Below, piece after piece: positions 24,173-35,594 of a stretch of 64,000 bases of DNA. The first letter of the stretch is position 1. Every line of letters begins with the position of its first letter. Both the position numbers and the translations under genes were made by a program. The DNA comes from Holothuria scabra (taxonomy: Eukaryota; Echinodermata; Holothuroidea; Aspidochirotida; Holothuriidae). The notes beneath the pieces were generated by a model. It did not search any database, was not told where the DNA came from, and saw only the letters and a list, made by a program, of their open reading frames with translations. The DNA lies in assembly GCA_037179385.1 (NCBI GenBank), contig CM074179.1, forward strand, positions 67,785,806 to 67,849,805. Direction: 5' to 3'.

Positions 24173-27100
24173 TCGGTTTGAGTACAAACTACCTCACGTC
24201 TTCTTAAGAAGAACATTGGTGTTGAAAATTAACATTTGTCTGATTTGCTAAAGAAGTCATTTCTTGTTAACTTGTAACTAATATGTAAATGTATTAAAAT
24301 TTTCAATATGAGCAGTGTAGTGCCCAGGAATTGCTGTTTCACAAGAAACTTATTGCTCTTCAAGCAATGCATACATTGACCGTGGCTTTAAAGAAAAACG
24401 CTTTTATTCTGTGCGTAGTACGACGTCCATTAGAGGGGGGGGGGGGGGACAACGCTGGCTCTGCAGGGTTAACACTTGTTATTAAATGTTAATGTTAAGG
24501 TATAATGTAAATCATTGCAGGCATCAAATATCTAACCCAAATCTTTTCATCCATTAATGAAAGTTTCTTTATCTATAGAGGTCTAAGGCGTGAAATTTCC
24601 TGAAACAATTCAGCGGTCAATTTATATGGGGCAAACTTGGGGTTTTCGTTAGTGCAATATCAACACCCAGAAGCTCTCTATATACCATCCGCTAAAACTT
24701 TTTTTTCATGAAATTCAAAAATTTTTATGTTTCAATGTTATGGAAATACATGTAGTGCCGCTTTCTTTTCCCCATCTCCTTCCTTTCAAGTGGAGGTCTT
24801 TTTAAATTGCCAATTCATTACTAAAACAAGTGGTTTAAACATTGCATCATCAGCTCATTACTTCAAAAATTTTAAAGTTATTTTTTTTTCAAGAAAAAAA
24901 GACCTAGAGGAACTTAAAGGACATTAAAGAAATGAAAGGCTATGAAGATCATTTTTTTCAGGTTAAGATCAACTTTGGTAGCTACTTTAAAGCCAAACTT
25001 TATTTTGTTTCTAGTATCAAAATTATTTTATTCTCGAGAATAAATATTTAGTGTACGCTGCAAATAAACTGAATAATTGGAGTTGAAAATGATCAAACTA
25101 ACTTTCATGTTATGCATGTTCTTTCGGATGAAAATGGATATTAAATGTTTAAAGAAATTAGACCATTAGACTATGTCATCTTTTCTAATATGTGGAGTGG
25201 TAATATTTAATGTTGCCATAAATTTGAATGTGGTAGTTTTTACTTTAACCTAGCGTGCCGTTTTACGTAATCAAGCAGTTGTCAATTGTAACAATTATTA
25301 CTTCTTACTGTCACAGAAATACGTTAAATCGTGGCATATTTCGCCATGTTACACGTTCAAATCTGGATTTTGGAATGAGCATCTGATGTTTCGACGAGTC
25401 CCAAGAGATTGTTTTACAGAAGCTTCCTTTTATTGCACAAGGTTTTCTGAATGCAATGCCAAATCAAAGGTGTGTTATGGCAAACAATTGGAACATACTT
25501 GCCTAAGAAGGTTTCAATACTATGTTCACCATAACCGACGTTGCACACACACACACACATACACTCAAAGAACAGTTGAACAAAAATTAGTGTTGGAGAA
25601 AGAAAGCACATGCAAAAGTTTTAGCAATGTATAGGGCAATTTGTAAACAATAATTGGGCAAATCATAATGATTTGCCTAGAATTAAGCTCTTTCTGCTTG
25701 AATAATTGTGGATGAGTTTTGATAACTCGGTTGTTTTTTAGCAAGAAAGTGTTCTAAGGGCCCTCCGTGCATTAATGCATTGAAGAATGTATCGGTTAGT
25801 TATAAGATTAATTGGTTAATTTGCGTTTAATGTATTAAACAATAAGAAGAAAAATGAAATCTAAACATAAAGAAAAGGGAAAAACGACAAACAAGATAAC
25901 CAAATAAACAGAAGAGAGATAGGACAAACAGTTTTTAAAGAGCTTATTCTCATTTAGGTCATTTTGGAAATGGCGGAACAGCACCAAACAAGCAGACAAC
26001 TGTACAAAAGAGAGAAAAATCTTAAAGCTGAAATAAGAGATAAAGGCCAACAAGGGATAGAAAATATATTAACTACGGTATGGTTGACTACGCAAGACTT
26101 GTTGAAACTAGCACTGGATTTTAAATGGGGTGTTATCTTTATTTGATGGAAGTGAGAAGAGCATTCCTTTGTTTAATGAATGTAGGAGTTAAAGTACTAT
26201 CAGCAAGCCCCTTAGCTTTGGAGAATTGATACGTGAAAGAGCCACGGGTGTCACTCACACCTGAGAATATTACTTGAGATAATCGGAGATATGTTATGAA
26301 AATCCGTAAAAAAAAAAACGAAGTTTAAAGTCATGAAACTCTGTAATGAAGTAATAAAAGGGTACTATATGACCAAATAAATCAATCAAAATGTAAACGA
26401 GCACTGCTCTCAAGAAATAAAATCCAACAATGTAGTTTCCCGTTTTGTTGGTACATTTTCATCGAATGGGAACTATCAAAGTACGAGATGGCGCAAGAGT
26501 AGGCAAAATTAACGTTGGAACAAAGCAGTAGCACAGAGTGCCTACATTTGAGTTTGATATCGTTTGGTACTGTAGTATGTTTGAGTTTTATGCCTTTTAA
26601 TGTCCGATCTAATCTAACCTAGTCCACGGCCTTTTCCAGTTGTGGGTAATCGGTGCAATGAAATATTATATTACCAATAAGCGCTTAAAAAGTCAGGTTA
26701 ATCCTTTACACTGCAATGATACATTGAATTATAACCAACAAAAACGATGGTTTATGCCTAATAATATTTTGTATAAGATTATTGTTGTCAGGTTTGCTTA
26801 AAAATTTTGAAGAATTTTAAAAAAGTCTGGAGTATATAAGTATTCAGAGAGCCACCAATGCATTTTGAAATCTTCAATACTATCGCCGTCAATGGTATGG
26901 GTAATAAGTAGAAAGGAAGCGATACTCCCTACAATAAACAAAGCGTAAACAGAAAACATGTAAAACCCGAGTCCCACGGGGAAACCAGATCTGGAGGTAC
27001 ATCAGTTTTCAGTTTAAAGTAAATGCTGATGTTCCAACAGTTTTTAATCACCTAAAAAGCAGTTCTTTCCTAGACGTAGGGTCTAGAATCTTCTGATGGG

Positions 27101-28589
27101 ATCATGACAGGGTTCAGGGGTAGAGTTTCTATGACGATCAAGTAAGAAAGGATCCGGGAAGCAATGAAGTATTTACCAGAAATCTTGGGAATTCAAATGT
27201 AAAATTTTGCAATCTTCAGGTAACACGTGGAGATAAAAGGAAACAATTTAACTCTGCTTCAATTATTATATTAGTTCGCTTGACTTTGACAAACGTCAGC
27301 GCCAAAATCGATAATTCAATTAGGAAAAGAAAGAAGGGGACAACTGTTTAGGTACTTAGAAAAACCTCGGTCCGTCACTGAAAGGTGATTTGTGAGACCT
27401 TATGTTAAATGGTGTCACAAACAACCCGGCATTACGAAATTGTCATCACTCTTATGGAAATAAACCTTCGGTGAGTACGAATTGGCTCGTTATGGTTTAT
27501 TAGAATCACTGTAATTTTATTAGGAAGTGAACCGATGGAGCCATTTGAAAAACAATTAAAAACCTTAGATTTTTGCCCATTAATGTCCTTTGCTATACCA
27601 CAGAACTCACATGTCCTTGTTCCTTTACGACAGGATCGGAATTCGTCAAAACACAAAGGACATTATTGTTTAAATCATGCAATTGGGAAGATAAGCTATA
27701 CTTTGCTCCCTTGGCTCACCCCGGGACGGCGAGACTGGAAATTCCAGCTAGCGCCTGGTGTCAATTAGTTGTCAAAATTTCCAATCACTGGACGCGATAA
27801 TCATTGTTTATCAGATCTTGATGACGTTTCATTAAAAAGATTCCAACGAATGTAGCTGATCTTAATTAATTTACCCACGTTAGTGAAAGATCTGCTTCCT
27901 TAATTTACAACATATTTTTCAAAACTGTTGATAAATATTGTGTGTCCGGTATATTAATTACAGATATCACAGATAACTCTCCAGTTTAAGCATTTCAAAC
28001 ATAACAATGATAAGGGATACTATGCTAGGAATTCAAATTCGTCTAGGAATTATTCTACTGGGAATATCGATATCTATTGGTTTCGTGTCGTAATTTTGAC
28101 TTGGATATCATTTGTTCAGATAACGACGTAGCTAGAGCGTTTTCTCGTTTAACTCTATTTTTCGTGATATCTATCACTTGCTTCCCTGTATCCTGTATCA
28201 CTAAGCGAAAGCGACGAAAAAAAAAAAAACAAACAAAAAAACACACACCTGGATATAAGTAGTGGTATTTTTCAATCAATCAAATGAAACAATAAAATGT
28301 GTAAAATGTTCTTGAAAAGCCCGTTCCTGACGAACTTAGGCACCTTCGTTTTAACAGAATTAAATTGAATCATATCCTTCGTATTGCTATGAAACTTTAT
28401 TTCTCTGAAAAATTCTACAATTGTTAATAAAACATGAAGCGTACTTGGGTGGTTGTTAATAAAGTCTTACAAAAAATACTTATAAGTCGCAATTTGTATT
28501 GTCTTTTAAATAAAACAATGGTGTAACGAATGATTCCAACGGCATTGCAAATCGATTCAATAATTTTTCACCAATATTGGTCCTCACAT
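24173..28589. other. Non-coding or unassigned DNA
   Basis: AT-rich, with a G14 run at 24435-24448 and a short CA repeat near 25547. No recognisable coding region. Overlapping open frames at 27.4-27.8 kb on both strands show no domain. Confidence 0.5.
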
Positions 28590-29250
28590 TTGCATTCCGT
28601 ATAAACTGTAACTCTAATGCTAATGATTACCTTAGAAATCCAAATCCTCCAACTCTTTTTATGTCATCCACAAACGAGGCTGAACTTGAAAAGACTGCCA
28701 TTTCCTGTCTTAAATCCCCCGGTTTTGATAATATTTATTAATATTAAACCTAGTGTCCTTTGTCTTTATAGCTAAACCTCTTAGTCATTTAGTAAACTGT
28801 TCTTTAGTTTCAGGCAATGTTCCCGATGAGTTGAAAATAGCCAAAGTTGTACCTGTATATAAGAAGGATGATCCGTCTATTTATGAAAATTATTGACCAG
28901 TTTGAGTTTTATCATGATTTTCAATAAAAATTTGAGCGCATTGTTTACAATCGTTTCTATTATTTTGTTAATAAGTATAATAATTATATTTTATATAATT
29001 TATATGTAATATTTGCCAAGGTCAACAAGGTAATCATCCACGTCATTCTTCTGAAAATGCTCTGATACATGTTGTTAACAACTTTTATGAGGCACTTGAT
29101 AATAAACTAATTTCTGTTGGAATCTTCTAAGACCTGTCAAGCGCTTTCGACACAGTCATAACATTTTATCACACAAACTTTATTTTTATGGTAAAATGGG
29201 GGTTTCTCTGGATTGGATCAACAGTTATCTGGGTACTACTTGAGTTTCCG
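28590..29250 (+). pseudogene. LINE reverse transcriptase remnant (Jockey/CR1-like)
   Basis: Plus-strand translation in mixed frames gives a decayed LINE RT: ISCLKSPGFDNIY (the K-x-PG-x-D motif), VNCSLVSGNVPDELKIAKVV then PVYKKDDPSIYENY (RT motif 1-2), and later NALIHVVNNFYEALDNKLIS with GIF followed by DLSSAFDT (motif A, equivalent to F-L-D-L-S-K-A-F-D-T). Stops interrupt almost every block. The DD motif is not found because the copy ends or decays near 29250. A clear fossil, not functional. Confidence 0.75.
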
Positions 29251-29989
29251 TACCCGGAAGTGACATAATTTTAACTAAAGTCACAACTTTAAGAGAGGGC
29301 GCTGAACTTTGAAGTTTCAGAAAACTTTGTTTTGTTTTGTTTTAAGTAAAAAAAAAACCTTTGTTTTGGGGAAGGAAACTTCATTTATTTATTAATATTT
29401 TTTGTATAGGAAGAACTTTATTTTCATTCTCAACATACGTACATATAAAACAGCAAATTAAAGGATTAAGATAATAATATATGCCAGTATTTACAATTGA
29501 ATAATTTAGCTTACATCACTCTTTTATTAATGTCATGACTCATTAAATTAACATTACACATTTGAAATATTTGAAAGGAAGGAAAAACTTTTTCAATATG
29601 AATACGTTTTGATGACAAGGCTCCTCTGAATTTTCGAAGGAATCCTTTGAAATATCATACATATATGACATATCGTGATGTCTAAATCGTTACTTTCTCC
29701 TTTTTATCTTCAATCATTTATTCCTTTCGAAGTCTACTTCATAAGAAGATGTAAACAAATATATACAAAGTCGGCAAAAAGTGCATGCAAAAGGGTGTAA
29801 TATAAAATAAAGGAGGAAAGTCTAAAAGAAAGCTTATCCCCACTAAGATACACAAAGGAAGGGCCAGTGAACAAAACTTCATTAAATTTAGCAGGGGTAA
29901 ACGTTTTTTGTCTGCTCTTATACGTTGTTTAACGTTCTCAATAATTAGAGATTTAATTTTCCTCCTAGAGTGCACACGAAATTGAAAGA
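29251..29989. other. Non-coding AT-rich DNA
   Basis: No coding region supported. It may include the 3' flank of the LINE fragment that ends near 30000 on the minus strand. Confidence 0.45.
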
Positions 29990-30292
29990 CATGAATTCAT
30001 CTACATTTCCATATTATGAGTTTTGCAGTACAAAAAAAAACCAGAGTCTATCGAATACTGTTTGTGAAAGTTTGACCCGTGGGAAGCCCATAAGAAAAAA
30101 GGTAACAATGAGACGGAAGTAACCATTAACCAGATTCTTGCAAACCGAATCGATCCAAAGGATAATTGCACATACCTTTGGACAATTCCAAAATATATGT
30201 TCAATAGATTGTACACAATGGCAATGAGGCATTGGGCAAATACCATCGTCTATACCCCACTCAACACTTCTACTACCAGTAAACAAAATTCT
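29990..30292 (-). pseudogene. L1/Tx1-like LINE C-terminal fragment, second copy
   Basis: Minus-strand frame with FTGSRSVEWGIDDGICPMPH, then CHCVQSIEHIFWNCPKV. This is the Cys/His-rich C-terminal motif of L1/Tx1-type ORF2 (C-x-x-C...E-x-x-H-x-F-x-x-C). It parallels the equivalent stretch of the longer copy at 30.9-31.1 kb (LYTGSKIKKWTMGDGICP). It lies immediately beyond the A-rich end of that copy, so two truncated LINEs sit head to tail. Too short for an independent product. Confidence 0.72.
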
Positions 30293-30889
30293 TGATTTTT
30301 TTTGAAAGTTTTATTTCTGCCGTCAAGTACATATATACAAACAAATATTTACAGAGTTTTAAATAAATATAATATTTACAAGTATTTGCAGTAATTAATT
30401 TAACTAAACACACCATTATACAATAATTGTAATTTAGATAAACATCACGTACTAACTAACAATGATCATTTAATCATTTGATCGAAACATGGCAAGGAGT
30501 TACGTAACTTCCACTGTCCATTTTGCATTTCAGTATTGAATATATAATCATAGCGCAAAATTTAACTATCAGTGTAATACAAACGAAAGGAAAGTTTTCC
30601 ATCTTTGATTGAAACAATGGAATTACCAACTACCCAAACCTTTTAAAAATCACTGTATCTCTGTTTTTCTGCCTTTACACGATTTTCAATTTGGTTGGTT
30701 ATTGCCGAGATCACAGCTCGGGTTGAATGTAGTTTAGACTCGAAAACGTGAAGGCATCTAGACTTCTATACAACAAATTTTGTAACGCAAACCACAAACC
30801 ATACTATATTGAAAGCAGCCTTCGGGACTTTAACCTCGGGAAAACCATACAAAAATAATTAAGTATTCGTATTAGACTGACTAACCGGG

Positions 30890-31683
30890 GAAAAGTTAAG
30901 TACAAAATTTAACCAAGAAAGAATTGGTCTCACTTTCGGGCATCCGCTTAAAAATAGGTTCGACGGACTCAACGCACGAACAACTAGTCATCGGACAAAT
31001 CCCATCACCCATCGTCCACTTCTTAATTTTACTGCCCGTGTAAAGCACATCATGGGCTAAGCGCCACTGGAAGTCTTTCAACTTAGTGTCCAAAATACAA
31101 TTATTGCTAACTCCAAAATTTAGGGCCATGGATAACTGGGGTTATGTTCTACATAAGCAGTTATAACACCAGAATCACAAATAAGTTTAACCAGTTGTTT
31201 CGTGCGATTAAGCGAGGTGAACATATGATCTAATATATGCAGACGTTTAACAACTTGACAAGCGTAAAACAAGTGGCCAGTGCAGACATCAGCATTGTGC
31301 ATTGCGTTAGACCAAAGTTGAGAATAATTAGCTCGAAGTACTTTGACAGTAAAATATCTAGCAAGGGTCAGATAACTAGGCTTGGAAGTAGAGTCCAACA
31401 TAGGAAACGAGGACTTAGCTAGGAGTATGTCCATGTTGTATGTAAGGCCGTCGAGTCTCAATCCACCTTGGTCCTTGGGAAGAGCCATAACCATGTGGTT
31501 TACTAGGTCAGGCTTTTTCTCTCCCCAAATGAAAGCAAACACAGTTTTGTTAACTTCCTTGATCACTGATATTGGAATGGAAAATACAGGCGCGATAAAG
31601 TAAAACAATGGGTACAAGAGGGAGTTGAATATAACAGTCTTACCAAAAATTTGCAGATTTCGAAAAATTAGCCCGTTTGGCAA
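30890..31683 (-). pseudogene. LINE ORF2 thumb and C-terminal domain
   Basis: The larger frame (31120-31683, 187 codons) begins NLQIFGKTVIFNSLLYPLFY and contains VFSIPISVIKEVNKTVFAFI and WGEKKPDLVNHMVM, then QGGLRLDGL: the typical L1/Tx1 thumb series (GK..VI..L, IP, FLWG, GGL). An adjacent frame (30896-31129) continues with LKDFQWRLAHDVLYTGSKIK and DGICPMTSCSCVESVEPIF, the Cys-rich terminal motif. The two frames are offset, so at least one frameshift separates them. Non-functional. Confidence 0.8.
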
Positions 31684-32099
31684 GTTTGTTAGCCTTTTCT
31701 AACCAATTTTCCATAATGGACGCCTTTGAATATGGATGCCAGTAACTTTGATACGAGTTTTACTCCATGCGATATAAAGTGGAACCGCTTCAGAGGCCAA
31801 ACGACCACGCTCTACCCCCTGAGTCTTATAAAAAATAACCGAAGCTCCTGTAGCTCCATGAAACAAATTTAAAACCTCAGTTAACTGAGGAATATCATTT
31901 ACTGGCTCAATTTAGAGAACATTCAGAAGAAGAGACAAGGGACAGCCCTGCCGAACGCACCGAGAAATAAAAATGGGATCAGAAAGTTTCCCGTTAATTA
32001 ATCAATGAACAACTCTTTATATCAGTATACAAAACAGAGGTCCACCTAACAAAGTTATCCCCAAATCCTAATTACCGAAGCACTTTAAACAAAAAAGGA

Positions 32100-32622
32100 C
32101 TAGTCCACCTTGTCGAAAGCCTTTTCCTGGTCTACTGATAGTAAACAACAACCATTATTCTCCAAATTTGTGTTATCAATTATATCTCTTATAAGAATCA
32201 AATTGTTGTGAAATTTACGCCCTGGTACACCACACGCTTGAAAAATATTCACGACGTCAGGCATCACATGAGCAAGTCTAGTTTGAAGAACTTTGGACAA
32301 AATTTTGTAGTCTGTATTCAACAAACTTATGGGGCGCCAGCACTTCGGGCTCAATACGTCTCCCTTCTTTGCAATTAATGAAATGGTTGCAACTTGTTGA
32401 GACGAAGTTAGGCAACCTCTTACAAAAGCATCATTGTTTTCCTAAATCTAAAAGATTAGCCCTCGATCTAATAAAGGTTCCTTCAACCTCACCAGAAATA
32501 ACACTGCCCACATTATCTAACGTAGAACTCATGCACGTGGTTTGCAACCGTTTGAGCCTAGCTTTCTTTTCATTTGCACCGTTGCCATGTCTTTTGCTGC
32601 CTTCAAGTACATAATTATACAA
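32100..32622 (-). pseudogene. LINE ORF2 reverse transcriptase N-terminal blocks
   Basis: From upstream to downstream on the minus strand: EVEGTFIRSRANLLDLGKQ (pre-RT linker), a stop, CLTSSQQVATISLIAKKGD, then CWRPISLLNTDYKILSKVLQ, HVMPDVVNIFQACGVPGRKF and CLLSVDQEKAFDKVD (RT motif A with the first catalytic Asp). The series and spacing match the L1/Tx1 clade. The remaining palm, including the second Asp pair, is lost or scrambled before 31683. Confidence 0.82.
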
Positions 32623-32737
32623 TAAAACAGATATTTACCTACAAAAACGTTTTCTTCTTCATCCGTGAAAGAACGTTAAATGTTTGCACTATGGAGAGAA
32701 GTGAACGGTTAGTGCTGTGAAGGAAAGAAAAGCATTG

Positions 32738-32741
32738 TTAG
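32738..32741. repeat. Gypsy target-site duplication, left (TTAG)
   Basis: TTAG immediately before the left LTR repeats at 40363-40366 right after the right LTR. A 4 bp duplication is usual for many Ty3/gypsy integrases. Confidence 0.85.
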
Positions 32742-33436
32742 TGTTGCGTTGTTTGGGCCAATCACATCGTGAAGGCTAGGGGGTAGTACGATAAGAAAAG
32801 AGATTCAAGAAAGAAGACTCGAACCAAGCTTTAAAGTTGACTAATGTTTATTTTAAGTGTAAAAGAAATCCCTTTCTCTGATCTATCAAAGAGCTGCCAG
32901 GATAGACTTGATTAAACACTGTCACATGTTGAGTATGAATTGATTCTAATCTACATGATGAGTAACAAACTTCTACTCTAAACGATGAGAAACGGACTTC
33001 TGTCTCAAAACTTAAGTTGGTCCTTTCTGTTTGGCTGTCTATTTCCAACTCTCTCCAGGAAGGGAGTTACCTAAAAGTGCTAAGGTGGTTTCCAGACAGA
33101 GTTGTCTGCAAACTATGGGATGGGGAATCCTGATTGGACTAAGACATGCACATGCCTAACAAATGACCAATGAGAAAAGTTTGCAAGAAGTAGGACGCTG
33201 ACTGGCGACCTCTATTTCTGTATTTGGGGAAGACACTGGCTATGTCACTGGATGGACTTCATCGAAACTATAAGTGTCAAGAATCTGACAGGACATCGAA
33301 TTTATTGTGTGGGAACGTCCACATAATGGGGCTGAGCTGTCAGAACCTGTCTGCTTGAATTCCCAAGGTAAACTCTCTGAAGTAGAATGTCAAGGAGGTT
33401 ATTTAAGTGCATGGCGATTAGCTTTATTATTTGACA
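32742..33436 (-). repeat. Gypsy 3' LTR
   Basis: 695 bp, identical to the other LTR except at 32985 (A here, G at 39911), 33399 (T here, A at 40325) and 33423 (T here, C at 40349). In element orientation it starts TGTCAAATAAT and ends CGCAACA. An AATAAA polyadenylation motif lies in element orientation near 32846-32853. Confidence 0.95.
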
Positions 33437-33446
33437 TCCCCCTCGC
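33437..33446 (-). other. Gypsy polypurine tract
   Basis: In element orientation GCGAGGGGGA ends exactly at the first base of the 3' LTR, the expected position of the plus-strand primer. Confidence 0.85.
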
Positions 33447-34415
33447 AATTTGAAATTTTGAAAACATAGTTTGAAAAATTTACCTGTTGAAATAAGCAAT
33501 TAGTGAAAAAAACGTCAATCATGTTTCAGTTAAAATATCATTATGATAACATTTCATTTATCATGCAACAAAACAATAGTGCGCTGTGAGGCAAAAGAAA
33601 GGTGGGAGGGGTTTGGACTAGGTCAGAGACCTGTGGGGAGAAACCCAATAGAAACGAGCAAAAAATAATAACATAACTTGATCATAGCATGCACAAGAAA
33701 ATAATGAAAATTACTTAAATCATTGAATACATGGTATAAATACGAAGTAGGTTTATGCAGTATACTTGACAATTTCATGTGCTATCAGGTCATAACAGTT
33801 TAATACTGAATACGGACAACCTAGTAGGAATACACCCGGAATCGCAACATCTGGAAGGAACGGTCCAGAAGATTCCTCCTACGAATTATAAATTGAACCG
33901 AATACAGTTTACTGCAAAAATACTTTGAAAGCAATTCAGGACCTGTTAAACTTTAGTAACAAACACATTCCAGTTATGTCAACATTTTGGTTTCAAAATT
34001 TTAAGCGTAATCTTCACTGTTAGGGAGTGTATACTCACTCCAACAATTTTACACAAAGTTCAACCAAAGACAATAAAACAGTATGCAACTCTCAATTCAC
34101 TTTGACACATTAAGGTCACAACGAAAGTTTGCTGACCTACGGTGACAATTAACTTCGAATCGCCCTATAATATACTGGTTATAGAACGTAACTTGCGTCG
34201 GCATAAAATACAAATCACTTGAATCAGAATACTTTGACCTTTACGGAAGGTTTGGCACTCGATCATTATTTAAGTGATGAAAAGTTCAAAATAACAAAAT
34301 TATAATGCAGGAAAGATGAAACAAATTCGTAAGTAATGCAACGTTTATATAAAATGAAATAGAGATATAAATCATGATATATACTTGAAAAATTTTAGAT
34401 GTCACTCTCTGTTTA
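33447..34415 (-). other. Gypsy 3' untranslated region, no env frame
   Basis: About 970 bp between the end of pol and the polypurine tract. No open frame of useful length and no recognisable envelope-type features were found. It may be an expanded 3' UTR or the remains of a lost frame. Confidence 0.6.
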
Positions 34416-35594
34416 TTATGCAAGGCCAAATAACTGTCGTGCAAACCTATCAGGACTGCCTGTAATCGGGACACGTGAATCAAGCAAAATTTCTAAAATG
34501 TTACCCGTATCGGAATAACGTGAGGGTTGCCACCAAAAGCGATGGGCGTGCATCGGCTTTTTATCCGAGTGCGAAAATGTAATACAAAGAAGAATTTGTA
34601 GGTGCCCCATGTGGAAACGTGCTCGACAGACTGTCATCTTGCTATTAGAAGCTTGGGCAAGGTGCTTAAATTGAAGCGCTATTTGGCGTTCCTGCAAAGG
34701 TGTTGTCGAAGCTAGGTTACGATTTGACTTTGCAAGTTTAGAGCAAAGAGATACATCAACGGCATTTACACGATAGAGTACAGCAACTTCGGAACATGTG
34801 ACTGGAGGCAGATTATTGCCGGTTTCATCATGAAATTGAACATTATTCGAGACATCATCTGACATATGCACATTAATACTATCTTTATAAACATCCTGAA
34901 GTCTTTTTACATCTGTAATAAGTTTGTTTTCTTTAGACGCCCTTACAAAACATGGCTTAAGTCTGTTGAAATTGAAGACGTCCTGTAAGACTTCGCCTTG
35001 CAATGTTTGTAAGAGATAATGTGTACGGTCCAAGATTTCGTGGATGACTAAGGGACCTACCCATTCTGCGACAATTTTACGTGAATTTGCGGTGAGTGAA
35101 GAACTTGTTGGTTTATAAAGATAAACCAATTGACCTACTGAGTAAATTGGACTCTTTTCCATTTTACTAGTGATTTTAACATTTTGTTTATCTTGCTGCC
35201 TTTTCTGAAGGTCGAGCATAGTTTGTGAAAGATGTTGAAACCGTTTATTGAGAAGAGACACGTACTCACTATAAGAATGTGATAGTCCTTCCATGGGATT
35301 AAAGGTTAAATGTGTAAGGTCCGGGGGCTTACGACCATAAACCAGTTCGAAAGGGCTGTGGTCACCCAGATGGGGGGAGGAAAATGCGTTATACGCATAA
35401 GTTGTGGTGGGAATGAATCTCACCCAGTCACTCCCAAATTGGCCTAAATTGACCTTTAAGAAGTTTGACAGTGTTTGTATGTGTCGTTCTACTTGCAGAC
35501 TGCCATGATTGCAAACACTAATAACCTTCTTATCAATATTTAAAGAGGAGCATAACAATTCAACTAAGAGCGGCATGGTCAACGAAAGCATCAA
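34416..35594 (-). pseudogene. Gypsy pol, truncated integrase C-terminal part
   Basis: 392-codon frame starting in the middle of the integrase core. LVELLCSSLNIDKK is followed by HGSLQVERHIQTL, which holds the third catalytic residue (Glu), then DHSPFELVYGRKPPDL and the GPF/Y-type module (AEWVGPLVIHEILDRTHYLL). The zinc-binding HHCC domain and the two catalytic Asp residues are absent. The frame is offset from the RT frame upstream. After the module, near residue 220, about 170 residues of unassigned C-terminal extension follow, ending RFARQLFGLA. The listed start is just where the frame opens, not a true initiator. Integrase cannot be active from this copy. Confidence 0.85.

Larger units (their letters stand above)
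30293..32625 (-). mobile_element. L1/Tx1-like LINE, degenerate
   Basis: Minus-strand LINE remnant ending in an A-rich tail near 30297-30304 (T-run on the plus strand). It carries, in order, part of the linker before the RT, the RT, the thumb and the Cys/His C-terminal motif. Compared with L1-type ORF2, the segment between the RSRANLLDLGKQ block and the first RT block is missing, so there is an internal deletion as well as frame changes around 31.7-32.1 kb. The 5' end is truncated before the endonuclease domain. Confidence 0.78.

Noticed and set aside
27432..27800. Overlapping frames on both strands at 27.5 kb
   Set aside because: Frames open on both strands with no motif; probably composition.
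33447..34415. Possible env gene in the gypsy element
   Set aside because: No long open frame, signal peptide or transmembrane pattern between pol and the polypurine tract.
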